Part shown: in pieces, positions 39,847 through 48,536 of the stretch
Position numbering within the stretch: position 1 is the first letter of the stretch
Layout of the letters: each line of letters starts with the position of its first letter
NCBI RefSeq assembly: GCF_008329585.1
Contig: NZ_NPKP01000001.1
Span: 1-64,000 of the forward strand
DNA: 64,000 nucleotides
Direction: 5' to 3'
Source: Mycolicibacterium sp. P9-22
GTDB lineage: Bacteria > Actinomycetota > Actinomycetes > Mycobacteriales > Mycobacteriaceae
Program-made: the position numbers and the translations under genes
Notes under the pieces: generated by a model
Database searches by the model: none
Told to the model about the DNA's origin: nothing
Seen by the model: only the letters and a program-made list of their open reading frames with translations

Positions 39847-40629
39847 GTGTCCAGACGAGAAGACGGCAGGCTTGACGACGAGCTGAGGCCAGTGGCCATC
39901 ACCCGCGGTTTCACCGCCCACCCCGCCGGCTCGGTGTTGGTGGAGTTCGGTCAGACCCGGGTCATGTGCACGGCATCGGTGACCGAGGGAGTGCCGCGCT
40001 GGCGGAAGGGCTCGGGGCAGGGCTGGCTGACGGCCGAATACGCCATGCTGCCGGCGGCCACCCACGAGCGATCCGGCCGCGAGTCTGTCAAGGGCAAGGT
40101 CGGCGGACGCACCCAGGAGATCAGCCGGCTCGTCGGCCGTTCCCTGCGCGCCTGCATCGACCTCGGCGCGCTTGGGGAGAACACCATCGCCATCGACTGC
40201 GACGTGCTGCAGGCCGACGGCGGCACCCGCACTGCCGCGATCACCGGCGCCTATGTGGCGCTCTCCGACGCCGTCACCTACCTGGCGGCGGCGGGCCGAC
40301 TGTCCGATCCGCGCCCGCTGTCCTGCGCGATCGCTGCCGTGTCGGTCGGGGTTGTCGACGGCCGGGTCCGGGTGGATCTGCCCTACGTCGAGGACTCCCG
40401 CGCCGAGGTCGACATGAACGTCGTGGTCACCGACACCGGCACCCTGGTGGAAATCCAGGGCACCGGTGAGGGCGCGACATTCCCGCGCTCGACGCTGGAC
40501 AAGATGTTGGACCTGGCGATGGCGTCCTGCGAGGAACTGTTCACCATCCAGCGCGCCGCCCTGGAACTGCCGTACCCGGGTGCGCTGCCCGAGCCCAGCG
40601 GCCCGGCCAAGAAGGCTTTCGGAAGCTAG
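39847..40629 (+). CDS. rph: Ribonuclease PH
   Basis: 260 residues. [13 protein letters not shown], then [15 protein letters not shown] with phosphate-binding residues, and [24 protein letters not shown] with catalytic Asp residues. A phosphorolytic 3'-5' exoribonuclease that trims tRNA precursors. GTG start; stop 2 nt before rdgB, a widespread pairing. Equivalent to Rv1340. Confidence 0.95.
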   Translation: MSRREDGRLDDELRPVAITRGFTAHPAGSVLVEFGQTRVMCTASVTEGVPRWRKGSGQGWLTAEYAMLPAATHERSGRESVKGKVGGRTQEISRLVGRSLRACIDLGALGENTIAIDCDVLQADGGTRTAAITGAYVALSDAVTYLAAAGRLSDPRPLSCAIAAVSVGVVDGRVRVDLPYVEDSRAEVDMNVVVTDTGTLVEIQGTGEGATFPRSTLDKMLDLAMASCEELFTIQRAALELPYPGALPEPSGPAKKAFGS

Positions 40630-40631
40630 GG

Positions 40632-41231
40632 ATGTCCCGGCTGCTGGTTGCCTCACGCAACGCCAAGAAGCTGGCCGAGCTGCGCCGGGTGCTCGACACG
40701 GCCGGGCTGTCCGGGCTGACGCTGCTGTCGCTGACCGATGTGCCCCCGTTCGAGGAGGCGCCCGAGACCGGCGCGACCTTCGAGGAGAACGCCGTGGCCA
40801 AGGCGCGCGACGCCTACACCGCGACCGGGATCCCCGCGGTGGCCGACGACTCGGGTCTGGCCGTCGATGCGTTGAACGGCATGCCGGGCGTGCTGTCGGC
40901 CCGGTGGTCCGGCGCGCACGGTGATGACGTGGCCAACCTGGAGCTGCTGCTGGGCCAGCTGCGCGATGTGCCCGACGAGCGGCGCGGGGCGGCCTTCGTC
41001 TCGGCGTGCGCGCTGGTTTCCGGGTCGGGCGAAACCGTCGTGCGGGGTGAGTGGCCGGGCGTGATCGCTCGGGAGCCGCGGGGCGACGGCGGGTTCGGCT
41101 ACGACCCGATCTTCGTGCCCGACGGCTCGGCACGTTCGGCCGCCGAACTGACGCCGGCCGAGAAGGACGCGGCCTCGCATCGTGGCCGCGCGCTGGCGCT
41201 GCTGGTGCCGGCGCTACGCGCGCTGGGGTGA
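40632..41231 (+). CDS. rdgB: XTP/dITP pyrophosphatase (RdgB/HAM1)
   Basis: 199 residues. SRNAKKLAELRR, ADDSGLAVDAL (metal site) and GFGYDPIF (base recognition) match the family. It removes deaminated purine nucleotides such as dITP and XTP from the pool. 2 nt after rph. Equivalent to Rv1341. It is the last gene before a long intergenic stretch. Confidence 0.95.
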   Translation: MSRLLVASRNAKKLAELRRVLDTAGLSGLTLLSLTDVPPFEEAPETGATFEENAVAKARDAYTATGIPAVADDSGLAVDALNGMPGVLSARWSGAHGDDVANLELLLGQLRDVPDERRGAAFVSACALVSGSGETVVRGEWPGVIAREPRGDGGFGYDPIFVPDGSARSAAELTPAEKDAASHRGRALALLVPALRALG

Positions 41232-41261
41232 CGGTCTCCAGCCGCCGCCCGTTCTGCTTGG

Positions 41262-41319
41262 CGAAACTCGCGTACCCGGGGTAGATGCGTCCCAATCGAC
41301 ACCGGGTACGCGGGTTTCG
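41262..41319. repeat. Palindromic intergenic repeat, copy A
   Basis: The left arm CGAAACTCGCGTACCCGG (41262-41279) and right arm CCGGGTACGCGGGTTTCG (41302-41319) are inverted with 17 of 18 bases pairing and a 22-nt spacer. Nearly the same arms recur at 44964-45025. It starts 31 bp after rdgB, so it may also act as its terminator. Confidence 0.85.
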
Positions 41320-42040
41320 GCGCGTGTTGCAGCGCCGGGATCAGTTACCACGAAACTGATCGATCGACCACAATGGCCCAGTGTGGATGCCTGTGGATGC
41401 CGCGCGGAACGTGTCCGTCCACCCGCTGGTGAACATCGTCACGTTGTATGCCACACGACGGTGACCACCGCCCCGCCCCGGTCGATCCGGGCAAGGTCTC
41501 ATCGCGCCTGATGCGCTCACGCCGCGCTGGGTAGGCGTGACAGCGAGCCCGAAACATCTCCTGGCTCCCGCTGACGCCTCGGTGGGTGGGCGGGCGTTGG
41601 ACGGTGGGCGAGCCGATGCTCAGTCAGAAATTTTGATCTAACGGCCTCTGGTACAGCATGATTGACGGAAGTGCCAAATTGTACTGTTGGTTCCATTGTG
41701 GGTTGCCATCGTCCGTCCGCGCGCCATCGGCGAAAGCGGATCGCGCTCAGCGGTCACGTCGGCCGATCGAGTCGTTGACGACACCGCGGCGGCGGGTCGA
41801 AGTGAACCTGCCCTTTCGATGCACATCCAGCAATGCATCCGCGGTACCGGCGACGATGCGCACGCCAGCGCACTGATCGGTGATGCACCGCACTGTTGAC
41901 AGACATCGTGATCCATGTCACTCTTCCTGATCAGTCGACCAAATTCAGACGGATACGACTCGGGCCGCACCTCGATCCCTGCACCGCGGACGAAGCAACT
42001 GAACACGGATTAGTCCCTCAACCCCCTCGGAGCTGAACCC
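41320..42040. other. Long intergenic region without a convincing gene
   Basis: About 720 bp, less GC-rich than its flanks. It holds a small hairpin GATCAGTT/AACTGATC (41339-41361). A 70-codon frame on the plus strand (41687-41899, TTG start) has moderately GC-rich third positions and could be a decayed gene end, and a Cys-rich frame on the minus strand (41638-42006) has two CxxC pairs; neither has a clear ribosome site or recognisable domain. The last part must contain the promoter of the surface-protein gene at 42041. Confidence 0.5.
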
Positions 42041-44884
42041 ATGGCGAGCGCACATCACCGCACCAACCCGCTGTTCTCCACGCCTTCGCCGAACGTCCCG
42101 GCGTGGCCCGTCGCACCCTCTCGAACAGCCGCCCAACGGGCGGTCAAGTTCGGCGGATACGGCGGCATGGCCGTGACGGCGTGGCTTGTCGCCGCGGTGG
42201 CCACCGGCTACGGCGTTGCCGCGGCCGACACGACCGGTACGTCGGATTCATCCTCCGCGTCGAGTTCGGCGGACTCCGGGTCGAGCACGAGCTCGTCAAC
42301 CGGTAGCTCGGACGATGATTCGTCGTCGAACGACGGGGCCACCAGCGGGGCGGGCGCAACATCCTCGACCGGTCAGGCCGACGCCGATGACACGGATGAC
42401 GCCGATGACACCGAAACGGACTCGCCGGCGGACTCGACGTCGCCCGGCGACGAACCGGCCGACGGCACCGATATCGTTGGGAATGAACCTGATTCGAGCG
42501 AGCCGATCGACGAGGAGGAGCCGGCGGAGTCGCCGGTGGAGACCCCGCCGGTGCTGATTGTGCCCGGCGCCGAGCAGCCGGCGACGGCACCCGTCAGGAA
42601 CGGATCGCACTCGAACAACGATGACGCTGTGACGACGCCGGCCGGACCGCCCGAGGCCGAGTCGGCCCCGCCGGCGACCGAAGCCGGTATCGATGATGTC
42701 ATCGTCGGCACCACCCAACCCGCCGTGAAGACGGTCGTCACGAGTGTGGAAACCATCGGGAGCGCCGCCACGACGAGCCGCAGCGGCGCATCCACCGCGA
42801 TGACCGCCGCTCCGGCCGCGCCCGTGACCGAAGCAGCCACCATGAGCGGTGTCCTCGCCGCCGTGCTCACTCCCTTCGTGGCGCCGTCGCCCGCCGCGCC
42901 GTCGACTCCGTCGCCGGCTCTGTGGACGCTGCTGGCCTGGGTCCGGCGCAGCTTCTTCAACCAGGCGCCGACCATGGAGTACAACCCCACCACCACGGTG
43001 CAGACCGGGCAGACCCTGACCGGCAACCTCGGCGCCACCGACGCAGAGGGCGACGCCCTGACCTACAAGATCACCAAGGGGCCGCAGTACGGCACCCTCA
43101 CGATCGACCAGGTGACCGGTAACTTCACCTACACCCCCGATGAGATCAATTACGATGCGGCACAGATCGATTCGTTCACGGTGTCGGTCACCGACGGCAA
43201 GTTCAACCTGCTCAGTCTGTTCCGTCCGCACGGCGACCGGGACACCATCGGGGTCAATGTCCTGAATCCGACCGTCGAGCGGGCGATCCTCAACATGCCC
43301 GAGGGTGTGACGAAACCGGTCAATCCGCGCTACTCCGAAGACGGACAGTCCATCTACTTCTCCGGCACACCGACCGCCGGCGGACGCGGCGAGATCTATC
43401 AGATCAACATCGACGGGTCGGATGCGAAGTGCCTCACCTGCGGTCTCGTCGCCCCCACGGTTGCCGGGTCGGATCCTGCGGTGCCGATCAACATCCTGAA
43501 ACCCGTGCCGTTCTATGACGGGACCGGGCGGGTCGTGGTGCTGCTGAACAATCCGGATCCCCGCTACGCGATCTTCGAGCCGGCCGGCTACAACGGCATC
43601 GGGTCACCGGCGCGGATCGTCAACGTCATCACGCCCGACGGCGGCGGGGCCACCCTGCCCGGCCTGCCCCCGGGCGGGATCTTGAACCGGGAGCGGGAGA
43701 TGCGGCCGTCACCCGATGGCACGCATGTGTTGTTCACCCGCATCGTCTTCGGCCAGACCGGTAACTTCCAGGCCCTTCCGATCGTCGGCGCATTGACCGC
43801 GAACGGTGACCACTACGAGGTCACCAACGCGCGGGTGGTCTGGCCCACCGGTGAGTCCAAGCAGTGGACCCCCGACGGCAAGGGCGTGATCATCCAGGGC
43901 GGGGCCATCGACGCGGGCAATATCGACGACATCGTGGTCGACCTGTCGGGCAAGACCGGGGACCTCCTGTACCCGGGCAGCCCCTTCCGCGGGACCCGGG
44001 TGACCGGCAATCTCGACTACGACGAAGACATCGACATGTCGCCCAACAAGCAGTGGATCACCGTCGGCAGCCTGCGCGGACTCGACGCGCTCACCCCGAT
44101 GACCCGGTTCGTGCGGCAGAACTTCCTGCCGGTCTACCTCGCGGCGATCTACGACCAGTACGCGGACGGGCAGGTGCGCAACGTCTCGAACCAGAACTGG
44201 GCGGTCGCCATCGAAGACGACCTCAACGGCGCGAACGGAATTCCGCTCTTCGTTCAGGATGACCCCAGCACACCCGGGGTGGACGAAGGTGACGGCTGGA
44301 TCTCCAGAAGCATGCCCAGCTGGAATGCCGATGGCACCGCGGTCACGTTCTGGGAGTCGGGTAACGGCGACGAGCACGGAATCGCGCCGACAGATTCACG
44401 GCTGGTCATCGCGAATTTGAAGTACACGACCAGTGTGGGACCGGTCGGGGACAAGACGACGGTGTTCGACCCGTCGGCGTTCCCGGACCTGGAAACCTAC
44501 GTCGCCAAGACGACACCGTTGCCGCCGACGGGAAGCTACAGCGGTGTGGGCGGTGGCACGGCGGCGGTCAGCGAGGTCACCGACCCGACGACATTCCAGA
44601 CGACCCGCACGGTGCAGTACACCAATTACGTCAACCAGGACGGGCTGATCCTCAATGGCACCGAATCGGCGACCTACGGGCCGTCCCAGCTCAGCGTGAC
44701 CTACCTCGCCGACGTCGATGTCACCGACGGCACCGGAGCCAGCCGGGGCACGCTGGACGCCAACGCCGTGGTCACCCTGCTACCGACCCAGGCGGTGACG
44801 GGCTACATCACCTCGACCTTCGACGGTGATACGCAGACCATCCCGGATCCGGCCAAGGTCGAGGACGCGAAAACCGGCGCCTGA
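42041..44884 (+). CDS. Large exported surface protein: disordered linker, Ig-like domain, beta-propeller
   Basis: 947 residues. An extended signal peptide ends near AAADTTG (about 65). Residues 66-300 are a disordered Ser/Asp/Glu/Thr/Pro-rich stretch. Residues about 300-410 form an Ig/cadherin-like (VCBS, tandem-95 type) domain: GNLGATDAEGDALTYKI, TYTPDE. About 410-800 is a TolB/WD40-like propeller (PRYSEDGQSIYFSG, EMRPSPDGTHVLFTR, KQWTPDGKGV). A beta-rich C-terminal domain follows. No LPXTG or lipobox is seen. Probably an adhesin or sugar/protein-binding surface factor; function unknown. GGAG lies 9 nt before the ATG. It is bracketed by two copies of a palindromic repeat. Confidence 0.85.
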   Translation: MASAHHRTNPLFSTPSPNVPAWPVAPSRTAAQRAVKFGGYGGMAVTAWLVAAVATGYGVAAADTTGTSDSSSASSSADSGSSTSSSTGSSDDDSSSNDGATSGAGATSSTGQADADDTDDADDTETDSPADSTSPGDEPADGTDIVGNEPDSSEPIDEEEPAESPVETPPVLIVPGAEQPATAPVRNGSHSNNDDAVTTPAGPPEAESAPPATEAGIDDVIVGTTQPAVKTVVTSVETIGSAATTSRSGASTAMTAAPAAPVTEAATMSGVLAAVLTPFVAPSPAAPSTPSPALWTLLAWVRRSFFNQAPTMEYNPTTTVQTGQTLTGNLGATDAEGDALTYKITKGPQYGTLTIDQVTGNFTYTPDEINYDAAQIDSFTVSVTDGKFNLLSLFRPHGDRDTIGVNVLNPTVERAILNMPEGVTKPVNPRYSEDGQSIYFSGTPTAGGRGEIYQINIDGSDAKCLTCGLVAPTVAGSDPAVPINILKPVPFYDGTGRVVVLLNNPDPRYAIFEPAGYNGIGSPARIVNVITPDGGGATLPGLPPGGILNREREMRPSPDGTHVLFTRIVFGQTGNFQALPIVGALTANGDHYEVTNARVVWPTGESKQWTPDGKGVIIQGGAIDAGNIDDIVVDLSGKTGDLLYPGSPFRGTRVTGNLDYDEDIDMSPNKQWITVGSLRGLDALTPMTRFVRQNFLPVYLAAIYDQYADGQVRNVSNQNWAVAIEDDLNGANGIPLFVQDDPSTPGVDEGDGWISRSMPSWNADGTAVTFWESGNGDEHGIAPTDSRLVIANLKYTTSVGPVGDKTTVFDPSAFPDLETYVAKTTPLPPTGSYSGVGGGTAAVSEVTDPTTFQTTRTVQYTNYVNQDGLILNGTESATYGPSQLSVTYLADVDVTDGTGASRGTLDANAVVTLLPTQAVTGYITSTFDGDTQTIPDPAKVEDAKTGA

Positions 44885-44912
44885 TCTGTCGGGAGCGTTG
44901 TCGAGCAATGGG

Positions 44913-44947
44913 GAAGCGGCGGCCGCCGTTATCGTGGCCGCCGCTTC
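44913..44947 (+). terminator. Hairpin after the surface-protein gene
   Basis: GAAGCGGCGGCC (44913-44924) and its exact complement (44936-44947) form a 12-bp GC-rich stem with an 11-nt loop, 28 bp after the stop codon. No T-run follows. Confidence 0.65.
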
Positions 44948-44963
44948 TCCTGTGCGCACCTTC

Positions 44964-45025
44964 GCCGAAACACGCGTACCCGTCGCGCAAAGCCGTCTGC
45001 GGACGGCGGGTACGCGGGTTTCGGC
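44964..45025. repeat. Palindromic intergenic repeat, copy B
   Basis: GCCGAAACACGCGTACCC (44964-44981) and GGGTACGCGGGTTTCGGC (45008-45025) pair at 17 of 18 positions. An inner hairpin GCCGTC-TGCG-GACGGC lies at 44992-45007. The arms share GAAACnCGCGTACCC with copy A at 41262, but the spacer differs, which is typical of repetitive extragenic palindromes. Confidence 0.85.
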
Positions 45026-45071
45026 CCATCCGAAGGAAAGCTGAAATTTTGCATAGCGCAACTAACGTGTA

Positions 45072-46547
45072 ATGCTCGCCGCCGTGGCCTTAACCGAGCA
45101 GCGACGGCCGTTATCGGCCCATCCCGGCGTCCTCGTCGCCGTGCTGTGCGCCGCCGGTATCAGCGTCTCGCTGATGCAGACCCTCATCATCCCGCTCATC
45201 CCGGAGCTGCCGAAGCTGTTGCACGCCAGCCCGTCCGACGCCTCCTGGGCTATCACGGCCACGCTGTTGACGGCCGCCGTCACCACCCCGGTCTTCGGGC
45301 GGCTCGGCGATCTCTACGGCCCGAAACCGATCATGATCGCCTGCGCCTCGGTGCTGATCGCCGGATCGCTGGTGTCGGCGCTGAGCACGTCGCTCATCCC
45401 GTTCGTCATCGGGCGCGGCCTGCAGGGCCTGGGCATCCCGATCATTCCGCTGGGTATCAGCGTGTTGCGGGCCTCGGTGCCCGCCGAGCGGGTCGGCAGC
45501 GCGATGGGCCTGATGAGCTCCTCGCTGGGCGTCGGCGGTGCCCTCGGGCTTCCGCTCTCGGCCGCGATCGCGCAGCAGTTCAGCTGGCACGCGCTGTTCT
45601 GGTTCGCCGCCGGGCTCGGTGTCGTGTTGCTGGTGCTCTTCGTCGTGCTGGTGCCCGCGGTGCCGGCCTCCTCGAGCGACCGGCTCGATCCACTCGGCGC
45701 CCTGTTACTCGCCGGCGGTCTGGTGACCCTGTTACTCGGCATCACCAAGGGCCGGGACTGGGGCTGGACCTCGGGCACGACGGTCGGGATGTTCGCCGCC
45801 TCGCTGGCGGTCTTCGCCGTCTTCGTGGTGTGGCAGTTGCGCTTCGACTCACCGATCGTCGACCTGCGCACCTCGGTCAGGCCACCGGTGCTACTCACCA
45901 ATATCGCCTCGGTCGGCGTGGGGTTCGCGATGTTCGCCCTGACGCTGATCGCACCGCAGGTGCTGGAGCTGCCCACCGCTACCGGCTACGGGCTGGGCAT
46001 GTCCATGCTCGAGGCGGGGCTGTGGATGGCGCCCGGCGGGCTGGCGATGATGGTGATGGCACCGATCGCCGCCCGGGTGGCCGGGGCCCGCGGACCGCGT
46101 TTCACCCTGTTCGTCGGCTGCGTCATCATCGCCGCGTCCTACCTTTCCGGGCTGTGGCTGCTCGGCAGCGGTCCGCAGGTGCTCGCGCTCAATGTGCTCA
46201 TCAGCGTCGGGGTGGGCTTCGCCTATGCGTCGATGCCGGCGCTCATCAACGCCGCGGTGCCGATGTCGGAGACCGCGGCCGCCAATGGTCTCAACGCGCT
46301 GGCGCGGTCGCTGGGCACCTCGATCTCCAGTGCGGTGCTGGGCGCCATCCTGGCGGCGATGACGATGACCGCCGGGGGGCATGAGGTGCCGACCCTTGAC
46401 GGGTTCCGGGTGGCGCTGATCGTCGCGGCGGCGGTGTCCGCGCTGTCCGCGGTGCTGACGCTGTTGATCCCGGTGGCGCGTCAGGAAGCGCAGGTCACAG
46501 ACCGAAGCGCTTCTTCACGTCTTGCGTCTGGAAGTGCTCGACGATGA
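45072..46547 (+). CDS. MFS transporter, DHA2-like
   Basis: 491 residues with about 14 membrane helices. Loop 2-3 motif GRLGDLYGPKPIMI and the helix 5 region GLMSSSLGVGGALGLPL are of the drug:H+ antiporter 2 type. A proton-driven exporter; the substrate is not evident and no regulator is adjacent. Its last 53 bp overlap the convergent DUF3817 gene. An in-frame GTG at 45084 is an alternative start. Confidence 0.85.
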   Translation: MLAAVALTEQRRPLSAHPGVLVAVLCAAGISVSLMQTLIIPLIPELPKLLHASPSDASWAITATLLTAAVTTPVFGRLGDLYGPKPIMIACASVLIAGSLVSALSTSLIPFVIGRGLQGLGIPIIPLGISVLRASVPAERVGSAMGLMSSSLGVGGALGLPLSAAIAQQFSWHALFWFAAGLGVVLLVLFVVLVPAVPASSSDRLDPLGALLLAGGLVTLLLGITKGRDWGWTSGTTVGMFAASLAVFAVFVVWQLRFDSPIVDLRTSVRPPVLLTNIASVGVGFAMFALTLIAPQVLELPTATGYGLGMSMLEAGLWMAPGGLAMMVMAPIAARVAGARGPRFTLFVGCVIIAASYLSGLWLLGSGPQVLALNVLISVGVGFAYASMPALINAAVPMSETAAANGLNALARSLGTSISSAVLGAILAAMTMTAGGHEVPTLDGFRVALIVAAAVSALSAVLTLLIPVARQEAQVTDRSASSRLASGSARR

Positions 46548-46857
46548 GACCCAGCAGGGGAACGGTGCCGGAGATCAGGGTGCCGAGCGCGCGGCCCAGC
46601 GGCCAGCGGACCTTCACCGCGAGGTTCGCGGTGGCGATCAGGTAGGCGAAGTACACCCAGCCGTGCACCACGGCGATCCAGCTCAGCGAGTCGTCCTGGA
46701 ACACGTACTTGCGCACCATCTCGTAGCACAGCGCGATCAGCCAGAGGCCGGTCGTCCAGGCCAGAACCCGGTAGCTGGCCAGGGCCTTCTGGATGGAGGA
46801 CAGCGGAACCAGCGGCTCCTGGCTGCTGGTTTCGGCAGGCGTCTCGGGCGTGCTCAT
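46495..46857 (-). CDS. DUF3817 integral membrane protein (Rv1342c-like)
   Basis: 120 residues with three membrane helices and a conserved His/Tyr pair (VVHGWVYFAYL). N-terminal 20 residues are Thr/Glu/Pro-rich. Equivalent by position to Rv1342c. Its ATG overlaps the stop of the lprD homologue by 4 bp. Function unknown; paralogue at 18167-18544. Confidence 0.87.
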   Translation of the reverse strand: MSTPETPAETSSQEPLVPLSSIQKALASYRVLAWTTGLWLIALCYEMVRKYVFQDDSLSWIAVVHGWVYFAYLIATANLAVKVRWPLGRALGTLISGTVPLLGLIVEHFQTQDVKKRFGL

Positions 46858-47237
46858 GTGGTGGTCCTGTCGTCAGGGTTTTCGGATTTTGCGAGATCGG
46901 CGAGGTAGGCGTTGTACTCCCGCAGCGTCGGATCGTCGTCGGCCGGCGCCGGGGCCTTGGGCCGTTCCGGGAGCAGGCCGGCGGGGATCTCGGTGGCGTG
47001 GTCGGTGTCGGCGGGCTCGTAGGTCGGCGGGGCTTCCTCCAACCGGACGAACTTGAAGTACGCGTACACGCAGAATGCGGCGAACATCGGCCACTGCAGG
47101 GCGTACCCGAGGTTCAGGAAGGTGCCCGAGTTCGATTCGTAGCGGGTCCACTGCCACCACGCCAGCAGCAGGCAGCCGCCGGCGCCGAGGGCGGCCAGCG
47201 CGATGAGCGCCGGTCTCCTACGTCGTGTAGTGGACAT
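46854..47237 (-). CDS. lprD: LprD homologue, small membrane protein
   Basis: 127 residues with two hydrophobic segments (about 9-27 and 45-63) and an acidic Pro-rich tail. Equivalent to Rv1343c, annotated as lipoprotein LprD. Here the candidate lipobox AGGC lies inside the first helix and lacks the usual Leu/Val/Ile at -3, so lipidation is doubtful. The end of the HTH-LAGLIDADG gene overlaps its first 20 bp. Confidence 0.85.
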   Translation of the reverse strand: MSTTRRRRPALIALAALGAGGCLLLAWWQWTRYESNSGTFLNLGYALQWPMFAAFCVYAYFKFVRLEEAPPTYEPADTDHATEIPAGLLPERPKAPAPADDDPTLREYNAYLADLAKSENPDDRTTT

Positions 47238-47988
47238 GGGTCAACATTACCGTCCGCGGATTCAGGACAAGGGGGGCGATGAACTCGTCGAGGCGAGCGG
47301 TCGCGGCTTTTCGGTATACCGCGATCATGTAGCGGCTGTTCTGCGTCCACGGGATACCGAGGGTGTCCAGGGCCGCGCAGAACAGTTCGCGGATATCCGT
47401 CGAGTGGTTCGTGAAGTGATAGCGGACGCTGGCGACCCCTCGATCATTGGCCACCACCCGGCAACCATCGCTGTGGATGAGGCCGCGGACGAAGTGCTCC
47501 GTGGCGGCGTCGACATGGGCCTGTTGCCAGGGTTCGAGAATGATCGGGCGGAGATGCTTCGGGCCTGGGCCGTGTTGGGGAAACAGGCAGGGCCAGTGTT
47601 TGGAGAAGAGCGACACGTCGACGCAACCGGACTTGCGGGGAAACACCGTCGCATGTTGGCCGAGCATGATTTTGTCGATGGCTGCACAGCAGCTCTCGAT
47701 GATCCCCGGATACCTCTTGTCGAGTGTCACGCGGAGCCGCCACACATAACGGCAGCGGCTGATGTATCCGTCGCCGAGGTACATGCCTAGGAGGTAGCTG
47801 TACGCGTCCGACGGCAGCATGCTGTAGTCGTGGCTGCTACAGCTGTCGCGAGGTGTGATTGAACGCCGATTGTGTCGCCAATCGCAGACGGTCCGTCGGG
47901 GTATCCCCGTTCGTCGCGAGATCGCACAGTCGTTGAATCCGGCATCAATCAGCGAGCGCACAGTGTTGAAATCTTCGATCGAGCGCAT
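47218..47988 (-). CDS. Free-standing HTH-LAGLIDADG protein (homing endonuclease-like)
   Basis: 256 residues. The N-terminus (about 5-45) is a resolvase/Hin-like helix-turn-helix (AISRRTGIPRRTVCDWR). Two LAGLIDADG motifs follow: YLLGMYLGDG (65-74) and FVRGLIHSDG (166-175), spaced about 100 residues as in single-chain enzymes, with acidic Asp73 and Asp174 retained. It could cut DNA or be a domesticated DNA-binding protein. GGGAGG is 5 nt before the ATG. It is not inside an intron or intein; it lies between tRNA-Leu and lprD, where M. tuberculosis has no such gene as I recall. GC content is a little lower than that of its neighbours. Confidence 0.85.
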   Translation of the reverse strand: MRSIEDFNTVRSLIDAGFNDCAISRRTGIPRRTVCDWRHNRRSITPRDSCSSHDYSMLPSDAYSYLLGMYLGDGYISRCRYVWRLRVTLDKRYPGIIESCCAAIDKIMLGQHATVFPRKSGCVDVSLFSKHWPCLFPQHGPGPKHLRPIILEPWQQAHVDAATEHFVRGLIHSDGCRVVANDRGVASVRYHFTNHSTDIRELFCAALDTLGIPWTQNSRYMIAVYRKAATARLDEFIAPLVLNPRTVMLTHVHYTT

Positions 47989-48073
47989 AGGGCCTCCCGC
48001 TGCCTGCGCTCGACGTTAGTTCTGCCCACCGACAACCAGATACTCGCAGCGAGACGGTAGTCTGAACCCGCTT

Positions 48074-48159
48074 GCGGGCGTGATGGAACGGCAGACATGC
48101 CGGCTTTAGGTGCCGGTGCTCGGAAGAGCGTGAGGGTTCGAATCCCTCCGCCCGCACCA
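48074..48159 (+). tRNA. tRNA-Leu (UAG)
   Basis: 86 nt including encoded CCA. The acceptor stem GCGGGCG pairs with CGCCCGC. The anticodon stem CCGGC/GCCGG encloses loop TTTAGGT with anticodon TAG (reads CUA/CUN). The long variable arm (TGCTCGGAAGAGCGT) is the class II mark of tRNA-Leu. The T loop GGTTCGAATCC is canonical. Confidence 0.95.
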
Positions 48160-48191
48160 TGAACTGATTTCCGAGTCCCGCGTTGCCGCTT

Positions 48192-48416
48192 TCAGCCCGC
48201 GGCCGGCGGCGTTCCCCAGCACTCGACCACCTCACCGATATGCCGCAACATCACGTAGCGGTAGTCCGCCGCCCGCGCCTCGGCAGACCGCTCGGCGAAT
48301 TCGGCTCGCGCGCCCTCCTCGTCGCCCTGGTAGACGTCGGTCGGTACCGGCGGTACACCGGTGTCTTGCGGATCGTCGACCACGCCGATCTGCACCATCC
48401 ATGAGTTGTCAGCCAC
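48192..48416 (-). CDS. Small conserved-looking hypothetical protein
   Basis: 74 residues (GTG start), acidic, no membrane segment: WMVQIGVVDDPQDTG at the N-terminus and YRYVMLRHIGEVVECWGTP at the C-terminus. Codon use is typical of the genome. I do not recognise a family. It lies between tRNA-Leu and the divergent amt gene. Confidence 0.6.
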   Translation of the reverse strand: MADNSWMVQIGVVDDPQDTGVPPVPTDVYQGDEEGARAEFAERSAEARAADYRYVMLRHIGEVVECWGTPPAAG

Positions 48417-48536
48417 GACCCTCTAGTACCCCGACTGGCGAGCGCCGAACGCCGGGAGACCATCGGGAAACCGTCAGCGGGTCTGCACGGTTGTGTCATA
48501 GTCGTCCGGGCGTTTTGCTCAGACGAAGGAGTCCCC

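Noticed and set aside
39748..41295. 515-codon minus-strand frame opposite rph and rdgB
   Set aside because: Arg/Pro-rich and without a domain; both plus-strand genes are certain.
41638..42006. 122-codon minus-strand frame with two CxxC pairs
   Set aside because: The Cys pairs suggested a zinc protein, but there is no ribosome site, no recognisable fold and unusual codon choice. Mentioned only within the intergenic entry.
46854..47237. Lipidation of the LprD homologue
   Set aside because: The only Cys near the N-terminus (AGGC) lies inside a hydrophobic helix and lacks a proper lipobox, so no lipoprotein call was made despite the inherited name.
48074..48159. tRNA-Leu as an integration (att) site
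   Set aside because: I looked for a repeated copy of the tRNA 3' end and for an integrase nearby; neither was found, so there is no integrated island to call.
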